Notes: generated by a model not told the origin, from the sequence alone. A DNA stretch of 64,000 nt from Prauserella isguenensis (GCF_014191605.1 NZ_JACHWU010000001.1:1775428-1839427); one strand, 5' to 3'; shown: positions 15,874 through 24,589, counted from the stretch's first letter. Numbers and translations: made by a program.

Positions 15874-17492
15874 GCCGGCGCGCGCGACCCGGCCCGGGTT
15901 CCGGCGGGGTCGGCGTCGTCGCGCTCGCGGTGTTGCCGATCGCGTTCCTGGGTGTGTTGTTCGCCTGGCCGGTCGTGGCGATCCTGCGGCTCGGCGTCAC
16001 CGACGGGGGCGTCGCCGCCGCGCTGGCGCAGGCACAGACGTGGGACCTCGCCGCATTCACCCTCGGGCAGGCGGCGGCGTCGACGGCCGTGGCGGTGCTC
16101 GCGGGTATGCCGGTGGCATTCCTGCTCGCCCGCGTCCGGCTGCGGGTTGCCGGGTGGGTGCGCACGTTCCTGCTGGTGCCCTTCGTGCTGCCGACGGTCG
16201 TCGTGGGGCTGGCGTTCAAGGCGCTGTGGCCGGGCGGTGGGGTGGCGGCACTCGTGCTGGCCAACGCGTTCTTCAACGTCGCCGTCGTCGCGCGCACCGT
16301 GGGCGGATTGTGGGCCCACCTCGACCGGAGGGCCGAGGACGCGGCCCGGTCGCTGGGCGCTTCGCCGTGGCGGGCGTTCCGCACCGTGACGTTGCCCGCC
16401 CTCGCCCCGGCGCTCGCCTCGTCGGCCGCGGTCGTGTTCCTGTTCTGCTCGACGAGCTTCGGCGTCGTGTTGATGCTCGGCGGCGGGCGGTACCGCACGC
16501 TCGAGACGGAGATCTACCTGCGCACCGTGCAGCTGCTCGATCTGCCGGGCGCGGCGGCGCTGTCGCTGGTGCAGCTGGCGGCGGTGATCCTCGCGCTGGT
16601 CGTCGGCGGGGTGGCGCGGCGCCGCCGGGAGCGCGCCGCACCGCTGCGCGCTCCCGCGACGACGGCTCGGAGGCCCGCGGGCAGGGAACGCTGGGTCGTC
16701 GCGGCGGCGCTGACGGTGGTGGCCGCGCTGGTGGTGCCGATCGCGGCGCTCGTCGTCCGTTCACTGTCCGCACGCGACGGATGGGGGCTGGACGGCTATC
16801 GCGCGCTGGGCGGGTCGGGCGACGGCGCGCTGAGCGTCACCGGCTGGGAGGCCGCGCTGAACTCGCTCCGGACGGCGTTCGACGCGACGATGCTGGCGAT
16901 GATCGTCGGGGTGCTCGCCGCCGTGGCACTCGTCGCGGCCGGGCGTGCCCGCGGGCGCGCGGCACGCCTGGCGGGCGAGACGCTCGACGCGGCCCTGATG
17001 CTGCCGCTGGGCGTCTCGGCCGTGACCGTCGGCTTCGGCTATCTCGTCACCCTCGACTCGCTGCCCGGGGACCTACGCACGTCGCCGCTGCTCGTGCCGC
17101 TGGCCCAGGCGCTCGTCGTCGTGCCGTTGGTGATCCGCATGGTGCTGCCGGTGCTGCGGTCGGTCGACGAGCGGCTGCGGCAGGCGGCGGGGACACTCGG
17201 GGCCCGGCCGGCGCGGGTGTGGTGGACGGTCGATGTTCCGCTCGCGGCCCGGTCCCTTGCGGCGGCCGCGGCGTTCGGCTACGTCGTGGCGCTCGGCGAG
17301 TTCGGTGCGACGAGCTTTCTCGCCCGGCCCGAGGCGCCGACACTGCCGGTCGCGATCAACGAGCTGATCAGCAGGCCGGGCGAACTGAACACACAGGCGG
17401 CCTACGCTGCCTGCACGTTGCTGATGGTCGTCACCGCGGCCGTGGCCGCCGTCATCGACCGCCTGCGGACGCCGAACGTCGGGGAGTTCTGA
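15849..17492 (+). CDS. thiP: thiamine ABC transporter, fused permease
   Basis: A membrane permease of about 547 residues with two complete BinB-type permease halves, each with an EAA loop (EDAARSLGASPWRAFRTVTL in the first; RQAAGTLGARPARVWWTVDV in the second), as in ThiP and iron(III) permeases. About twelve hydrophobic helices are visible. The start is uncertain: the frame is open well into thiB, and GTG at 15849 (or 15837) gives a modest overlap with thiB; ribosome sites are weak, suggesting translational coupling. Its stop abuts thiQ directly. Confidence 0.9.
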   Translation: MAHAARGLSRRARPGPGSGGVGVVALAVLPIAFLGVLFAWPVVAILRLGVTDGGVAAALAQAQTWDLAAFTLGQAAASTAVAVLAGMPVAFLLARVRLRVAGWVRTFLLVPFVLPTVVVGLAFKALWPGGGVAALVLANAFFNVAVVARTVGGLWAHLDRRAEDAARSLGASPWRAFRTVTLPALAPALASSAAVVFLFCSTSFGVVLMLGGGRYRTLETEIYLRTVQLLDLPGAAALSLVQLAAVILALVVGGVARRRRERAAPLRAPATTARRPAGRERWVVAAALTVVAALVVPIAALVVRSLSARDGWGLDGYRALGGSGDGALSVTGWEAALNSLRTAFDATMLAMIVGVLAAVALVAAGRARGRAARLAGETLDAALMLPLGVSAVTVGFGYLVTLDSLPGDLRTSPLLVPLAQALVVVPLVIRMVLPVLRSVDERLRQAAGTLGARPARVWWTVDVPLAARSLAAAAAFGYVVALGEFGATSFLARPEAPTLPVAINELISRPGELNTQAAYAACTLLMVVTAAVAAVIDRLRTPNVGEF

Positions 17493-18584
17493 ATGCTGAC
17501 CGTGGACCGCGTGACCGTCACCTACGACCGCACGCCAGCGGTGCGGGACGCATCGCTGGAGATCGCCGACGGCGAGGTGCTGGCCCTGCTCGGGCCGTCC
17601 GGGTCGGGCAAGTCGACGTTGCTGCGCGCCATCGCGGGTCTCGAACCGGCCACCGGCGCGGTCCGCTGGGACGGCGACGACCTCACGGGTGTTCCCGTGC
17701 ACCGGCGCGGCTTCGGGCTCGTGTTCCAGGACGGCCAACTGTTCCCACACCGCGACGTCGCGGGCAACATCGCGTTCGGCCCCCGGATGCAGGGCATGCC
17801 GCCCGCCGACCGCGAGCGCCGCGTCGCCGAGCTGCTCGACCTGGTCGGCCTGACCGGGTACGAGCGACGACCGGTGACCGAACTGTCCGGCGGCGAGGCG
17901 CAGCGGGTGGCGCTCGCGCGTGCGCTGGCTCCCCGTCCCCGGCTGCTGCTGCTCGACGAGCCATTGTCCGGTTTGGACGCCGAGCTCCGCGAGTCGCTGG
18001 CCCTCGACCTCGTCGGCGTGCTGCGCCGCGCCAAGACCACGACGCTGCTCGTCACCCACGACCAGGAGGAGGCCTTCACGCTGGCCGACCGCCTGGCCGT
18101 CCTCGACGAGGGCAGCGTCCGGCAGTCCGGCGACGTCGTCGACGTCTGGCGCGCACCCGCCGACGAACGCGTCGCCCGCTTCCTCGGCGTCACCACCGTG
18201 CTGCCCGGCGAGATCATCGACGACCGGGTGCGCTGCGCGTTCGGTTCCGCCGACGTCCCGTGGTGCCCGGCCGTGGCTGCGTCGTCGACGGGCGCCGCTT
18301 CGTCGACAGGTGCCGCTTCGTCGACAGGTGCCGCTGGGTCGACGGGCGCCGCCGTGACGGTCGGCCTCCGGCCGCACGCGTTGCGCGTCGCCGCCGACGG
18401 TGTGCCGGGCGAGGTCGTGGCGCGTGCGCGACGTCGCGACCACACGCGGGTGACGGTCGACGTGTCGGCGACTGTTCCGGAGGTCTCGACCGTGGAGGCC
18501 GTGGCGACGATGTCCGAGGCCGTCCGCCCCGGCGACGAGGTACGTCTGGCGCTCGATCCCGACGGCGTCGCGATCGTCGGTTAG
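17493..18584 (+). CDS. thiQ: thiamine ABC transporter, ATP-binding protein
   Basis: A 363-residue ATPase. Walker A is GPSGSGKST (residues 34-42), Q-loop VFQDGQLFPH, signature LSGGEAQR, Walker B LLLLDEPLSGLD and switch His in LVTHDQEEA. Beyond the 230-residue core is a C-terminal TOBE-like region (TVGLRPHALRVAADG ... VRLALDPDGVAIVG), more like polyamine/iron ATPases than short enterobacterial ThiQ. Residues 263-286 are four tandem hexapeptides (ASSTGA x3, AGSTGA) encoded by an 18-bp DNA repeat. ATG follows the thiP stop with no gap. Completes the transporter for thiamine, TPP or a related compound. Confidence 0.92.
   Translation: MLTVDRVTVTYDRTPAVRDASLEIADGEVLALLGPSGSGKSTLLRAIAGLEPATGAVRWDGDDLTGVPVHRRGFGLVFQDGQLFPHRDVAGNIAFGPRMQGMPPADRERRVAELLDLVGLTGYERRPVTELSGGEAQRVALARALAPRPRLLLLDEPLSGLDAELRESLALDLVGVLRRAKTTTLLVTHDQEEAFTLADRLAVLDEGSVRQSGDVVDVWRAPADERVARFLGVTTVLPGEIIDDRVRCAFGSADVPWCPAVAASSTGAASSTGAASSTGAAGSTGAAVTVGLRPHALRVAADGVPGEVVARARRRDHTRVTVDVSATVPEVSTVEAVATMSEAVRPGDEVRLALDPDGVAIVG
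18279..18350 (+). repeat. in-frame 18-bp x 4 tandem repeat inside thiQ
   Basis: Four 18-bp units of the type GCTTCGTCGACAGGTGCC encode (A/S)-S-S-T-G-A hexapeptides; units 2 and 3 are identical. The unit length keeps frame, so copy-number change would lengthen or shorten a linker between the ATPase core and the TOBE-like domain. Confidence 0.93.
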
Positions 18585-18757
18585 GGGCGGCCACATCGTA
18601 CGAACGCCCATGCCGGCGGGCCTGCACCGGTGTGCGACGCACGTGCCGGCAACGAGGCGGCCGTGTCAGCGATACCCCCAGAATCAGTCGCGTCACCTCA
18701 GTTGTCGAACTGATGTTCGGATCACGAGGCGACGAACTCCCCGACCCGGACACCCCG

Positions 18758-18802
18758 GAAAGCGAAACCCCTGAAAGCGAAACCCCTGAAGGCGAAGCGC
18801 CC
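18758..18802. repeat. 15-bp tandem repeat, three copies
   Basis: GAAAGCGAAACCCCT occurs at 18758-18772 and 18773-18787, followed by a degenerate third copy at 18788-18802. It lies between thiQ and the terminator hairpin. On the minus strand it would give an FRGFA-type peptide repeat in a 61-codon frame, which is not considered a gene. Confidence 0.9.
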
Positions 18803-18810
18803 CGGAGAAC

Positions 18811-18844
18811 GGGGCGCGCGCTCCGTCAACGGAACGCGCGCCCC
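18811..18844. terminator. bidirectional hairpin terminator
   Basis: A 15-bp stem with one mismatch (GGGGCGCGCGCTCCG at 18811-18825 against CGGAACGCGCGCCCC at 18830-18844) and a TCAA tetraloop sits between the convergent thiBPQ operon and the ABC-2 exporter operon. Confidence 0.85.
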
Positions 18845-18928
18845 GAGAACCACTCGTTCGACAATCCGGTACCGAAAAGCCTCGCCGGCAACCTCCTCCG
18901 AGAACATCGGAAACGGGAGGCGCCCGCA

Positions 18929-19813
18929 TCACCCGTCCTTCGACACCAGCCGGGCATACGCGAGAGACCCGCCGATGGCCAGGTAACAGGCGGCCTTCAA
19001 GGCCCCGCCGATCAGGTCGGCAGTGGGGATCGGGTCGCGCAGCACGTCGACGATCGACCACCACACCTCGGTGAGCAGGAACGGGTGCAGCCAGGACAGT
19101 GCGTCGAGGCTGCCGAGCACGGTGAACACGATGATGCCGCCGAGTACCGAGGCGAGTACGACCATCGGGTGTTCGGTCAGTGCGGAGATGGCGAGCGCGA
19201 TCGCGCCGACAGCCCACAGCTGGAGCGTCACCCAGGCCACGGCCAGTGCGATGCGGCCGAACGCGTCCGGCAGCGAGATCGTCGTGCCCGACAGCGTGTA
19301 CAGCGTGTCGGCCCCGTTGATGACGAGTGAGGTGAGGATCCCGGTCACCGCGATCACGGTGGCAGCCACGAGCGTGAACGTCGCCACGCCCAGTGCCTTC
19401 ACCAGCAGCAGCTTGCCGCGGCCGACCGGCGCGAGTAGCCATCCTCGCAGGGTGCCGGTGGAGCTCTCGCCCGCGAGCGCGTCCGCGCCGGACATCGCGG
19501 CGGCCAGGGGGAGCAGCATGCTCAGTGTCATCGCCAGTGCGGCGATCGGCAGGATGAGAACGCTGCCCGCGGCCGTCGCGAGCAGGCCACCGCCGTCGCC
19601 GCCCGGGCCGCCACCGGGACCACCTCCGGGGCCGCCGCCCGACGGTGCCGTCGGATCGGACAGCGCCAGTGCGATACCCATGATCACCGGGATCAGGGCG
19701 AGCAGTCCGAGCACGGCGAGCGTGCGCGGCCTGCGGAAGATCCAGCGCAGTTCGGCCCGTACCAGTCGCGGCACGGGTGCCGTGCGCCGAGCCGGTGGCG
19801 TCATGACGTCCAT
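18929..19813 (-). CDS. ABC-2 type exporter, permease subunit
   Basis: A 294-residue membrane protein with six hydrophobic segments, beginning RLVRAELRWIFRRPRTLAVL as in ABC-2 permeases. GESSTGTLRGWLLAPVGRGK is the conserved cytoplasmic loop (E...GTLR...P) of this family. The first extracellular loop contains a run of GGGPGGGPGGGPGGDGGG that is unusual. It overlaps its ATPase gene by 13 bp and is the last gene of the LolA-like/ATPase/permease operon. Probable function is export of, or resistance to, a peptide or lipid-active compound; the substrate is unknown. Confidence 0.88.
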   Translation of the reverse strand: MDVMTPPARRTAPVPRLVRAELRWIFRRPRTLAVLGLLALIPVIMGIALALSDPTAPSGGGPGGGPGGGPGGDGGGLLATAAGSVLILPIAALAMTLSMLLPLAAAMSGADALAGESSTGTLRGWLLAPVGRGKLLLVKALGVATFTLVAATVIAVTGILTSLVINGADTLYTLSGTTISLPDAFGRIALAVAWVTLQLWAVGAIALAISALTEHPMVVLASVLGGIIVFTVLGSLDALSWLHPFLLTEVWWSIVDVLRDPIPTADLIGGALKAACYLAIGGSLAYARLVSKDG

Positions 19814-20787
19814 GTCGGCGCCTCCTCACTGTCCTGGGTCAGCCGGGCGAACAGGTCCTCGAGGCCGGTGCGGCTGCGCCGCGCCTCGTGCACCGGTACG
19901 CCCGCGCCGACGAGCGTGGCGATCACGTCGGGTGCGGTGGCCCTGGTCAGTTCGACCCGCACACCGTCCGGCGTCGGCCGGGCGGTCAGGTGGGCGGCAC
20001 GCAGGGCCTCCACCGCCGCAGTGGCGTCCGGTGTGGACACCTCGAGGCCGGGGGACTCGGATTCGAGCAGTTCGGTCAGGTCGCCCTGTGCGACGAGCGT
20101 GCCCTCGTTCAATACCGCCACGTGCGTGCAGGTCGCCTCGACCTCAGCGAGCAGATGCGACGAGACGAGCACGGTGACGCCGTCGTGGTGCAGGTCGGCG
20201 ATGACCGACCGGATCTCCCGCGTTCCCGCCGGGTCGAGCCCGTTGGTGGGTTCGTCCAGCACGACGAGCCTGCGCGGCACGAGCAGCGCACCTGCCAGTC
20301 CGAGCCGCTGCTTCATGCCCAGCGAGTAACCGCGATAGCGGCGGCCGCCCGCGCGGGTCAGTCCCACGCGTTCGAGCGCGTCGTCGACGGCGGCCGGGAT
20401 CCGTTTCGCCGTCAGCTGTGGTTCGGCGGCCGCGAGGCGCAGGAGGTTCTCCCGTCCCGACAGGAACGGGTGGAACCCGGGCCCCTCCACGAGCGCCCCG
20501 ACGTCGGGCAGCGCGTCGGCCGCCCTGTCCGGCATCGCGTGACCGAGCGCCTGCACCTCGCCCTCGGTCGGCTGCACCAGGCCGAGCAGCATGCGGATCG
20601 TCGTCGTCTTTCCCGAACCGTTCGGACCGAGCATTCCCAGCACCGCGCCATCGGGGACGTCGAGGTCCACGTGGTCGACCGCGACCGTGTGGCCGTAGGT
20701 CTTACGCAGTCCTCGGGTGCGGGCCGCGAGGGCGGGCCCCTCCTGCCGGGAGGGACCCGCCACCGCGGGCTCGGCCTGAGCGGTCAC
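19801..20787 (-). CDS. ABC-2 type exporter, ATP-binding subunit
   Basis: A 328-residue ATPase similar to the daunorubicin/bacitracin exporter group. Walker A GPNGSGKTTT, signature YSLGMKQRLGLAGALL, Walker B LVVLDEPTNGLD and H-loop VLVSSHLL are all intact. About 95 residues after the core (LVAQGDLTELLESE ... LEDLFARLTQDSEE) correspond to the C-terminal domain of DrrA/BcrA-type proteins. GTG start overlaps the LolA-like stop (GTGA), and its end overlaps the permease start, so the three genes are one operon. Confidence 0.93.
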   Translation of the reverse strand: MTAQAEPAVAGPSRQEGPALAARTRGLRKTYGHTVAVDHVDLDVPDGAVLGMLGPNGSGKTTTIRMLLGLVQPTEGEVQALGHAMPDRAADALPDVGALVEGPGFHPFLSGRENLLRLAAAEPQLTAKRIPAAVDDALERVGLTRAGGRRYRGYSLGMKQRLGLAGALLVPRRLVVLDEPTNGLDPAGTREIRSVIADLHHDGVTVLVSSHLLAEVEATCTHVAVLNEGTLVAQGDLTELLESESPGLEVSTPDATAAVEALRAAHLTARPTPDGVRVELTRATAPDVIATLVGAGVPVHEARRSRTGLEDLFARLTQDSEEAPTWTS

Positions 20788-21839
20788 CGGTTCTCCAGTG
20801 CCTGCTGCAGGACCTGCTGAGGCACGGCGCCCGCCGCGAGGCGGCCGTCGTCGGTGATCAGCGCGGTGCCGATACGGGTCTCGATGACGTGCCCGGAGCC
20901 GAACTCGCCCTGCACGGGCTTGCCGAACCGCTCGAGCATGCCGTTGACGTCGACCCCGTCGCTCTCGGCGCGGTCGCGCAGTTCCTGCGGCACGCGTCCG
21001 ATCACGACCGTGTCCCAGCCGTCACCCGTGACCTCGAGTTCCGGCGTGCCCTCGGCGTCACCGCGGGGTCCGCCCGGCCGGTCGCCCTCGGGCTCGGTGA
21101 CCTTCGTGCCCTCCGGCGGGGAGAACTCGAACAGCCTGTCCGGCTGCGGACCGAACTCGATCTCGGAGAAGCCCATCTCGAACGCGGGCTCGGTGGTGCC
21201 GTGCGTGAGCACGGACAGCCGCAACGGCAGCCGCTCCTCCGCGTCGACCGCCACGCGTACCTCGCGTACCAACGTCCGCTCGTCCGGTTTCGGTGTGAGC
21301 ACCAGCTCGTACGCGGCGCGGCCTGCCACGCGCGCCGTCCCGTCGACCGACACGTTCGACGATTCCTTCAACTTGTCGACGATCTGCGTCGCGGCCCTGG
21401 CGGGATCGGCACCGTTCGCCTTCGGGTTCCGATGCTTCGCGCCGGCCTCGGCAGGAAGCTCGGCCCGCGTCGCCGTGCCCGCCGCGGAGTCGTAGGACCA
21501 GAACTCCCGCTCGCCGAGCACGTACGTCACCTCGCTCGACTGCTGCTCCATGGCGACGCGACCCCTGCCGTCGCCGTCGTAGTAGACCCGCGCGGACTGG
21601 GCGTCGAGCGCGGGCATGCCCGGCATGGCCGGGAGTCCGAGCTGGTTGTCGACGGTCGCCGTGCCCGACATCGCGGGCGGCTGCGCCTTCAGTACCGAGC
21701 CGACGAGCTGCTGCGCTCCGACCTCGGGGAGTTCGGGAGCGCTTTCCGCTCCCGCGGGCATCGACAGCAGTCCCAGACCGAGTGCGCCCACCGCCGTGCC
21801 CGCCACCGCCACCGTCGCCGCTTTCCGCTTCGTGTTCAC
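20784..21839 (-). CDS. secreted LolA-like / MucB-RseB-type lipoprotein-binding fold protein
   Basis: A 351-residue exported protein. Signal peptide: KRKAATVAVAGTAVGALGLG, cleavage probably after AGA. The mature part has the half-barrel features of LolA/RseB-like proteins (QQLVGSVLKAQPPAMSGTAT, then ARVYYDGDGRGRVAM, and PDRLFEFSPPEGTKV), a family that binds lipid or acyl chains. A second portion (VVIGRVPQELRDRAESDGVD to the end) is less clear. First gene of the operon with the ABC-2 exporter (GTGA overlap), and divergent from a two-component system, so it may hand substrate to the exporter or sense envelope state. No lipobox cysteine. Confidence 0.82.
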   Translation of the reverse strand: MNTKRKAATVAVAGTAVGALGLGLLSMPAGAESAPELPEVGAQQLVGSVLKAQPPAMSGTATVDNQLGLPAMPGMPALDAQSARVYYDGDGRGRVAMEQQSSEVTYVLGEREFWSYDSAAGTATRAELPAEAGAKHRNPKANGADPARAATQIVDKLKESSNVSVDGTARVAGRAAYELVLTPKPDERTLVREVRVAVDAEERLPLRLSVLTHGTTEPAFEMGFSEIEFGPQPDRLFEFSPPEGTKVTEPEGDRPGGPRGDAEGTPELEVTGDGWDTVVIGRVPQELRDRAESDGVDVNGMLERFGKPVQGEFGSGHVIETRIGTALITDDGRLAAGAVPQQVLQQALENR

Positions 21840-21919
21840 GAGTCCTCCTCGTCACCCGAGTTGCCGCCAGTTTCCCAGGTACCGGCGTTTCCTGACACCG
21901 ACGAGTCTTCGGGGTCGCC

Positions 21920-21966
21920 GCTGAGACCTGGCTGAGAACGCTGGCCGCGCTGAGAAGCCGCTGAGA
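21920..21966. promoter_or_regulatory. four GCTGAGA direct repeats, 11-bp phased pairs
   Basis: GCTGAGA occurs at 21920, 21931, 21949 and 21960: two pairs, each with an 11-bp period, offset by 29 bp. This is the usual geometry of OmpR/PhoB-family response-regulator sites. It lies in the gap between the LolA/exporter operon and the response regulator at 22007, ending 41 bp before the latter. Confidence 0.7.
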
Positions 21967-22006
21967 GATCCCGCGCTCGGGCCGGGAAACCGGCATCCTG
22001 ACAGAT

Positions 22007-22711
22007 GTGGAACCGCGAGTACTGGTCGTCGACGACGAAGTGGGCGTGCGCAAGGCGCTGAGCCGTGGCCTGGGCGCCGAAGGGATGGACGTGACCGTGG
22101 CCGCCGACGGTCCGACGGCGCTGAACCTCGCCGGGACCGGGGCGTTCGACGTCGTGCTGCTCGACATCATGCTGCCCGGCCTGTCCGGGTACCGCGTGCT
22201 CGAACGGCTGCGCGCCGACGGCGTCACCACGCCGGTGCTGCTGATCTCGGCCAAGGACGGTGAGATCGACCAGGCCGACGGGCTGGACCTCGGTGCCGAC
22301 GGTTATGTCGTCAAGCCGTTCTCCTTCGTCGTGCTCGTCGCACAGGTACGTGCCACGCTGCGGCGCGCCGCAGCCGAAGGTGCCCACGGACAGTTGCGGA
22401 TCGGACCGCTCGTGCTCGACCGGGGGAGCCGCGAGGTGTACTGGCGGGACGAGCCGGTGCCGCTCAGCCCCCGCGAGTACGCGTTGCTCGAAGCGCTCGC
22501 CGGCAGGGCGGGCACGGTCGTGACCAAGGAGGAGCTGCTGCGGGCCGTGTGGGGAGATCAGCGGGCGGCCACGCGCAACGTCGTCGAGGTGTACGTGGGG
22601 TACCTGCGGCGCAAGCTGGACGCGGTGGGCGCGACCGCGTTCGTGCGGACCGTGCGCGGCCACGGGTACGTCGCGGGTGACCCCGAATCGGAACGTGTGA
22701 CCGGCGCGTGA
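22007..22711 (+). CDS. OmpR/PhoB-family response regulator
   Basis: A 234-residue two-component regulator. Receiver: acidic pocket VVDDE, phospho-acceptor D53 in VVLLDIMLPGLSG, T/S in LLISAKDG, and lysine in GYVVKPFS. Winged-helix domain in the C-terminal 100 residues (REYALLEALAGRAGTVVTKE, NVVEVYVGYLRRKLDAVGA, VRTVRGHGYVA). GTG start with no clear ribosome site, so it may be leaderless. The kinase gene starts 4 bp before its stop (GTGA overlap). Phased GCTGAGA repeats upstream suggest autoregulation and control of the divergent exporter operon. Confidence 0.93.
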   Translation: MEPRVLVVDDEVGVRKALSRGLGAEGMDVTVAADGPTALNLAGTGAFDVVLLDIMLPGLSGYRVLERLRADGVTTPVLLISAKDGEIDQADGLDLGADGYVVKPFSFVVLVAQVRATLRRAAAEGAHGQLRIGPLVLDRGSREVYWRDEPVPLSPREYALLEALAGRAGTVVTKEELLRAVWGDQRAATRNVVEVYVGYLRRKLDAVGATAFVRTVRGHGYVAGDPESERVTGA

Positions 22712-24072
22712 CGAACGCACCCCGCCGCCCGGGAGGCCCGCGTCGCTGGTGGCGCAGGAGGAGTCTGCGCCTGCGCATCACGACGGTGGCCACCGTCGTC
22801 GCGGCCGCCGTCCTGGTCGGCCTCGCGCTCCTGGCCGGGCGGCTGGTCGGTCCGTGGCTGCTCGACGGTGTCGACGCGGACCTACGGGCGGCCGTGTCGG
22901 CGGGAACGCGTGCCGTCGAATCGGGCGCGGTGCCGTCCACATCGGACGGCCTGCGGGTGCGGGTCCTCGACACCGCGGGCGACCCTGTCGACGGCGGCGC
23001 GCCTCCCGCGCTCGGTGACGACCACGTCGGCGACCTCAAGGCGGGCCTCGCCGTGACGGCCGACGGCGCCGGCGATGCGGTGCCCATGCGCTGGGCGGGC
23101 ACCGTGGCCACCGCACCGGACGGCACACAGCGCCTCGTCGTGGCACAGGCCCCGCTGGCCGGTGCTGCGGCGACGATCGCCGACGGCGGCCGGTTGCTGA
23201 TCGGGCTCGCCGTCGCGGGTGCGGTGCTGGTGGGCGCCGTCACGTGGCTCGTGACCGGTGCGGCGCTGCGCCCGGTCGGCCGGATGCGCCGGTCGGTACG
23301 GGCGCTGCCGAGCGGAGGGCGGCTGCCGGAACCGGGCTCGGCCGACGAACTCGGGGCGCTGGCGGCCGAGTTCAACGGGCTGCTCGCCCGGTACGACGAG
23401 GTCGGGCAGCGACTCCGGAGGTTCACCGGCGACGCGGCCCACGAACTGCGTTCGCCGGTGGCGTCGATCCGCGTCCAGGCCGAGGTCGGTGTCGCGGCCG
23501 CAGACGGTGACCTCGCGCAGGAGACGCTCGCCGACATCCTGGTCGAGACCGAACGGCTCTCCACGCTCCTCGACGGCCTGCTGACCCTCGCCAGGGCCGA
23601 CGCGGGTGAGGTGCCCGCCGCCGAACCCGTCGAGCTGGTGACGGAGGTGCGTGCGGCGGTCGAGCGCGTCGGCGCCGAGGAACCCGGCGTGCGGGTCAGT
23701 GCTCTGGTGCCGTCCGCGTGGGCGCTGGCGGCTCCGTCGGAGGTCGAGCTGGTGCTGGACAATCTGCTCCGCAACGCCTGCCGGCACGCGACGAGCGGCA
23801 TCGTCGTGTCGGTGCTCGCCACCCGCGCGTGGGTGCGCGTGGTCGTCGACGACGACGGCCCCGGCATCGACCCGGAACACCGCGGGCGCGTGTTCGACCG
23901 GTTCTACCGGGCCTCCGACGACCGCGCGCGCAGTTCCGGCGGCACCGGTCTCGGGCTCGCGCTCGTCGCCGAGGCGGTGCGCAGGCGCGGGGGACGCGTC
24001 GTCGTCGGCGAATCGCCCGATGGCGGCGCCCGGTTCGAGGTGAGCTGGCGCAGGCACGACCGCAGACCGTGA
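22708..24072 (+). CDS. sensor histidine kinase (HAMP-HisKA-HATPase)
   Basis: A 454-residue membrane kinase. TM1 at about residues 24-46, an extracytoplasmic domain of about 100 residues, TM2 around LLIGLAVAGAVLVGAVTWLV, then HAMP (ALRPVGRMRRSVRALPS). Phospho-His is H245 in DAAHELRSPVASIR; N box LVLDNLLRNACRHA, G1 DDDGPGI, F box FDRFYRA and G2 GTGLGLA complete the ATPase. Some long periplasmic loops of this kind sense ligands directly. Translationally coupled to the response regulator. Signal unknown. Confidence 0.93.
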   Translation: MTNAPRRPGGPRRWWRRRSLRLRITTVATVVAAAVLVGLALLAGRLVGPWLLDGVDADLRAAVSAGTRAVESGAVPSTSDGLRVRVLDTAGDPVDGGAPPALGDDHVGDLKAGLAVTADGAGDAVPMRWAGTVATAPDGTQRLVVAQAPLAGAAATIADGGRLLIGLAVAGAVLVGAVTWLVTGAALRPVGRMRRSVRALPSGGRLPEPGSADELGALAAEFNGLLARYDEVGQRLRRFTGDAAHELRSPVASIRVQAEVGVAAADGDLAQETLADILVETERLSTLLDGLLTLARADAGEVPAAEPVELVTEVRAAVERVGAEEPGVRVSALVPSAWALAAPSEVELVLDNLLRNACRHATSGIVVSVLATRAWVRVVVDDDGPGIDPEHRGRVFDRFYRASDDRARSSGGTGLGLALVAEAVRRRGGRVVVGESPDGGARFEVSWRRHDRRP

Positions 24073-24080
24073 GGAGCGAC

Positions 24081-24467
24081 ATGGAACGGGTGATCGTCGG
24101 CGCGGCGATCGTCGACGAAGGCAGGCTGCTCGCCGCCCAGCGCAGTTACCCCGACGACGTCGCAGGGCTGTGGGAGCTGCCGGGCGGCCGTGTCGAACCG
24201 GGCGAGACCGACCGCGCCGCGCTCGTCCGCGAGTGCCGGGAGGAGCTCGGGGTCGACGTCACCGTCGGCGAGCGGATCGGCCCGGACGTCCCGTTGCCGG
24301 GCGGCCGGGTGCTGCGGGTCCATGCGGCGGTGGCGCGGGGCGGCGCCGAACCTCGGGCGATGGAGCACAAGGCGTTGCGCTGGGTGACGGCAGACGAGGT
24401 GGCGGACGTCGACTGGCTGCCCGCCGACCGCGTGCTCGTGCCGGATCTGGAGGCCCTACTCCGCTGA
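24081..24467 (+). CDS. Nudix hydrolase, MutT-like
   Basis: A 128-residue Nudix hydrolase with an intact box GGRVEPGETDRAALVRECRE followed by ELGV (GX5EX7REUXEEXGU). WELPGGRVEPGE and the short size fit the (8-oxo)dGTP diphosphatase/CTP pyrophosphohydrolase group. ATG at 24081 follows GAGGAGCGAC, 8 bp after the kinase stop, so it is likely the third gene of the operon. The following 180 bp contain 21-bp intergenic repeat units. Confidence 0.92.
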   Translation: MERVIVGAAIVDEGRLLAAQRSYPDDVAGLWELPGGRVEPGETDRAALVRECREELGVDVTVGERIGPDVPLPGGRVLRVHAAVARGGAEPRAMEHKALRWVTADEVADVDWLPADRVLVPDLEALLR

Positions 24468-24478
24468 CCGGATCCCGG

Positions 24479-24589
24479 CCGCCGAACACGCGTGACAGCG
24501 CGGCCACGCGCCGACGTTCCGTCGAGGGGTGGCCGGGTGACGGGTGGGCGCAGAACACGCGGGTCCGGGTGCAGGACACGCAGTGTCGA
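24479..24589. repeat. dispersed 21-bp GC-AGAACACGCG repeat units (locus A)
   Basis: Units begin at 24479, 24548 and 24569, each 21 bp, sharing the core GC(A/C)G(A/G)ACACGC. The last two are adjacent in tandem. The same unit recurs at 59730-59813, so this is a dispersed intergenic family. Confidence 0.75.

Noticed and set aside
18722..18907. 61-codon minus frame with FRGFA peptide repeats
   Set aside because: Created by the 15-bp tandem repeat and terminator stem; no ribosome site or coding bias beyond the repeat.
16040..19330. 1096-codon + strand frame across thiP and thiQ
   Set aside because: Out of frame with both clearly recognisable ABC transporter genes; Arg/Gly-rich shadow.
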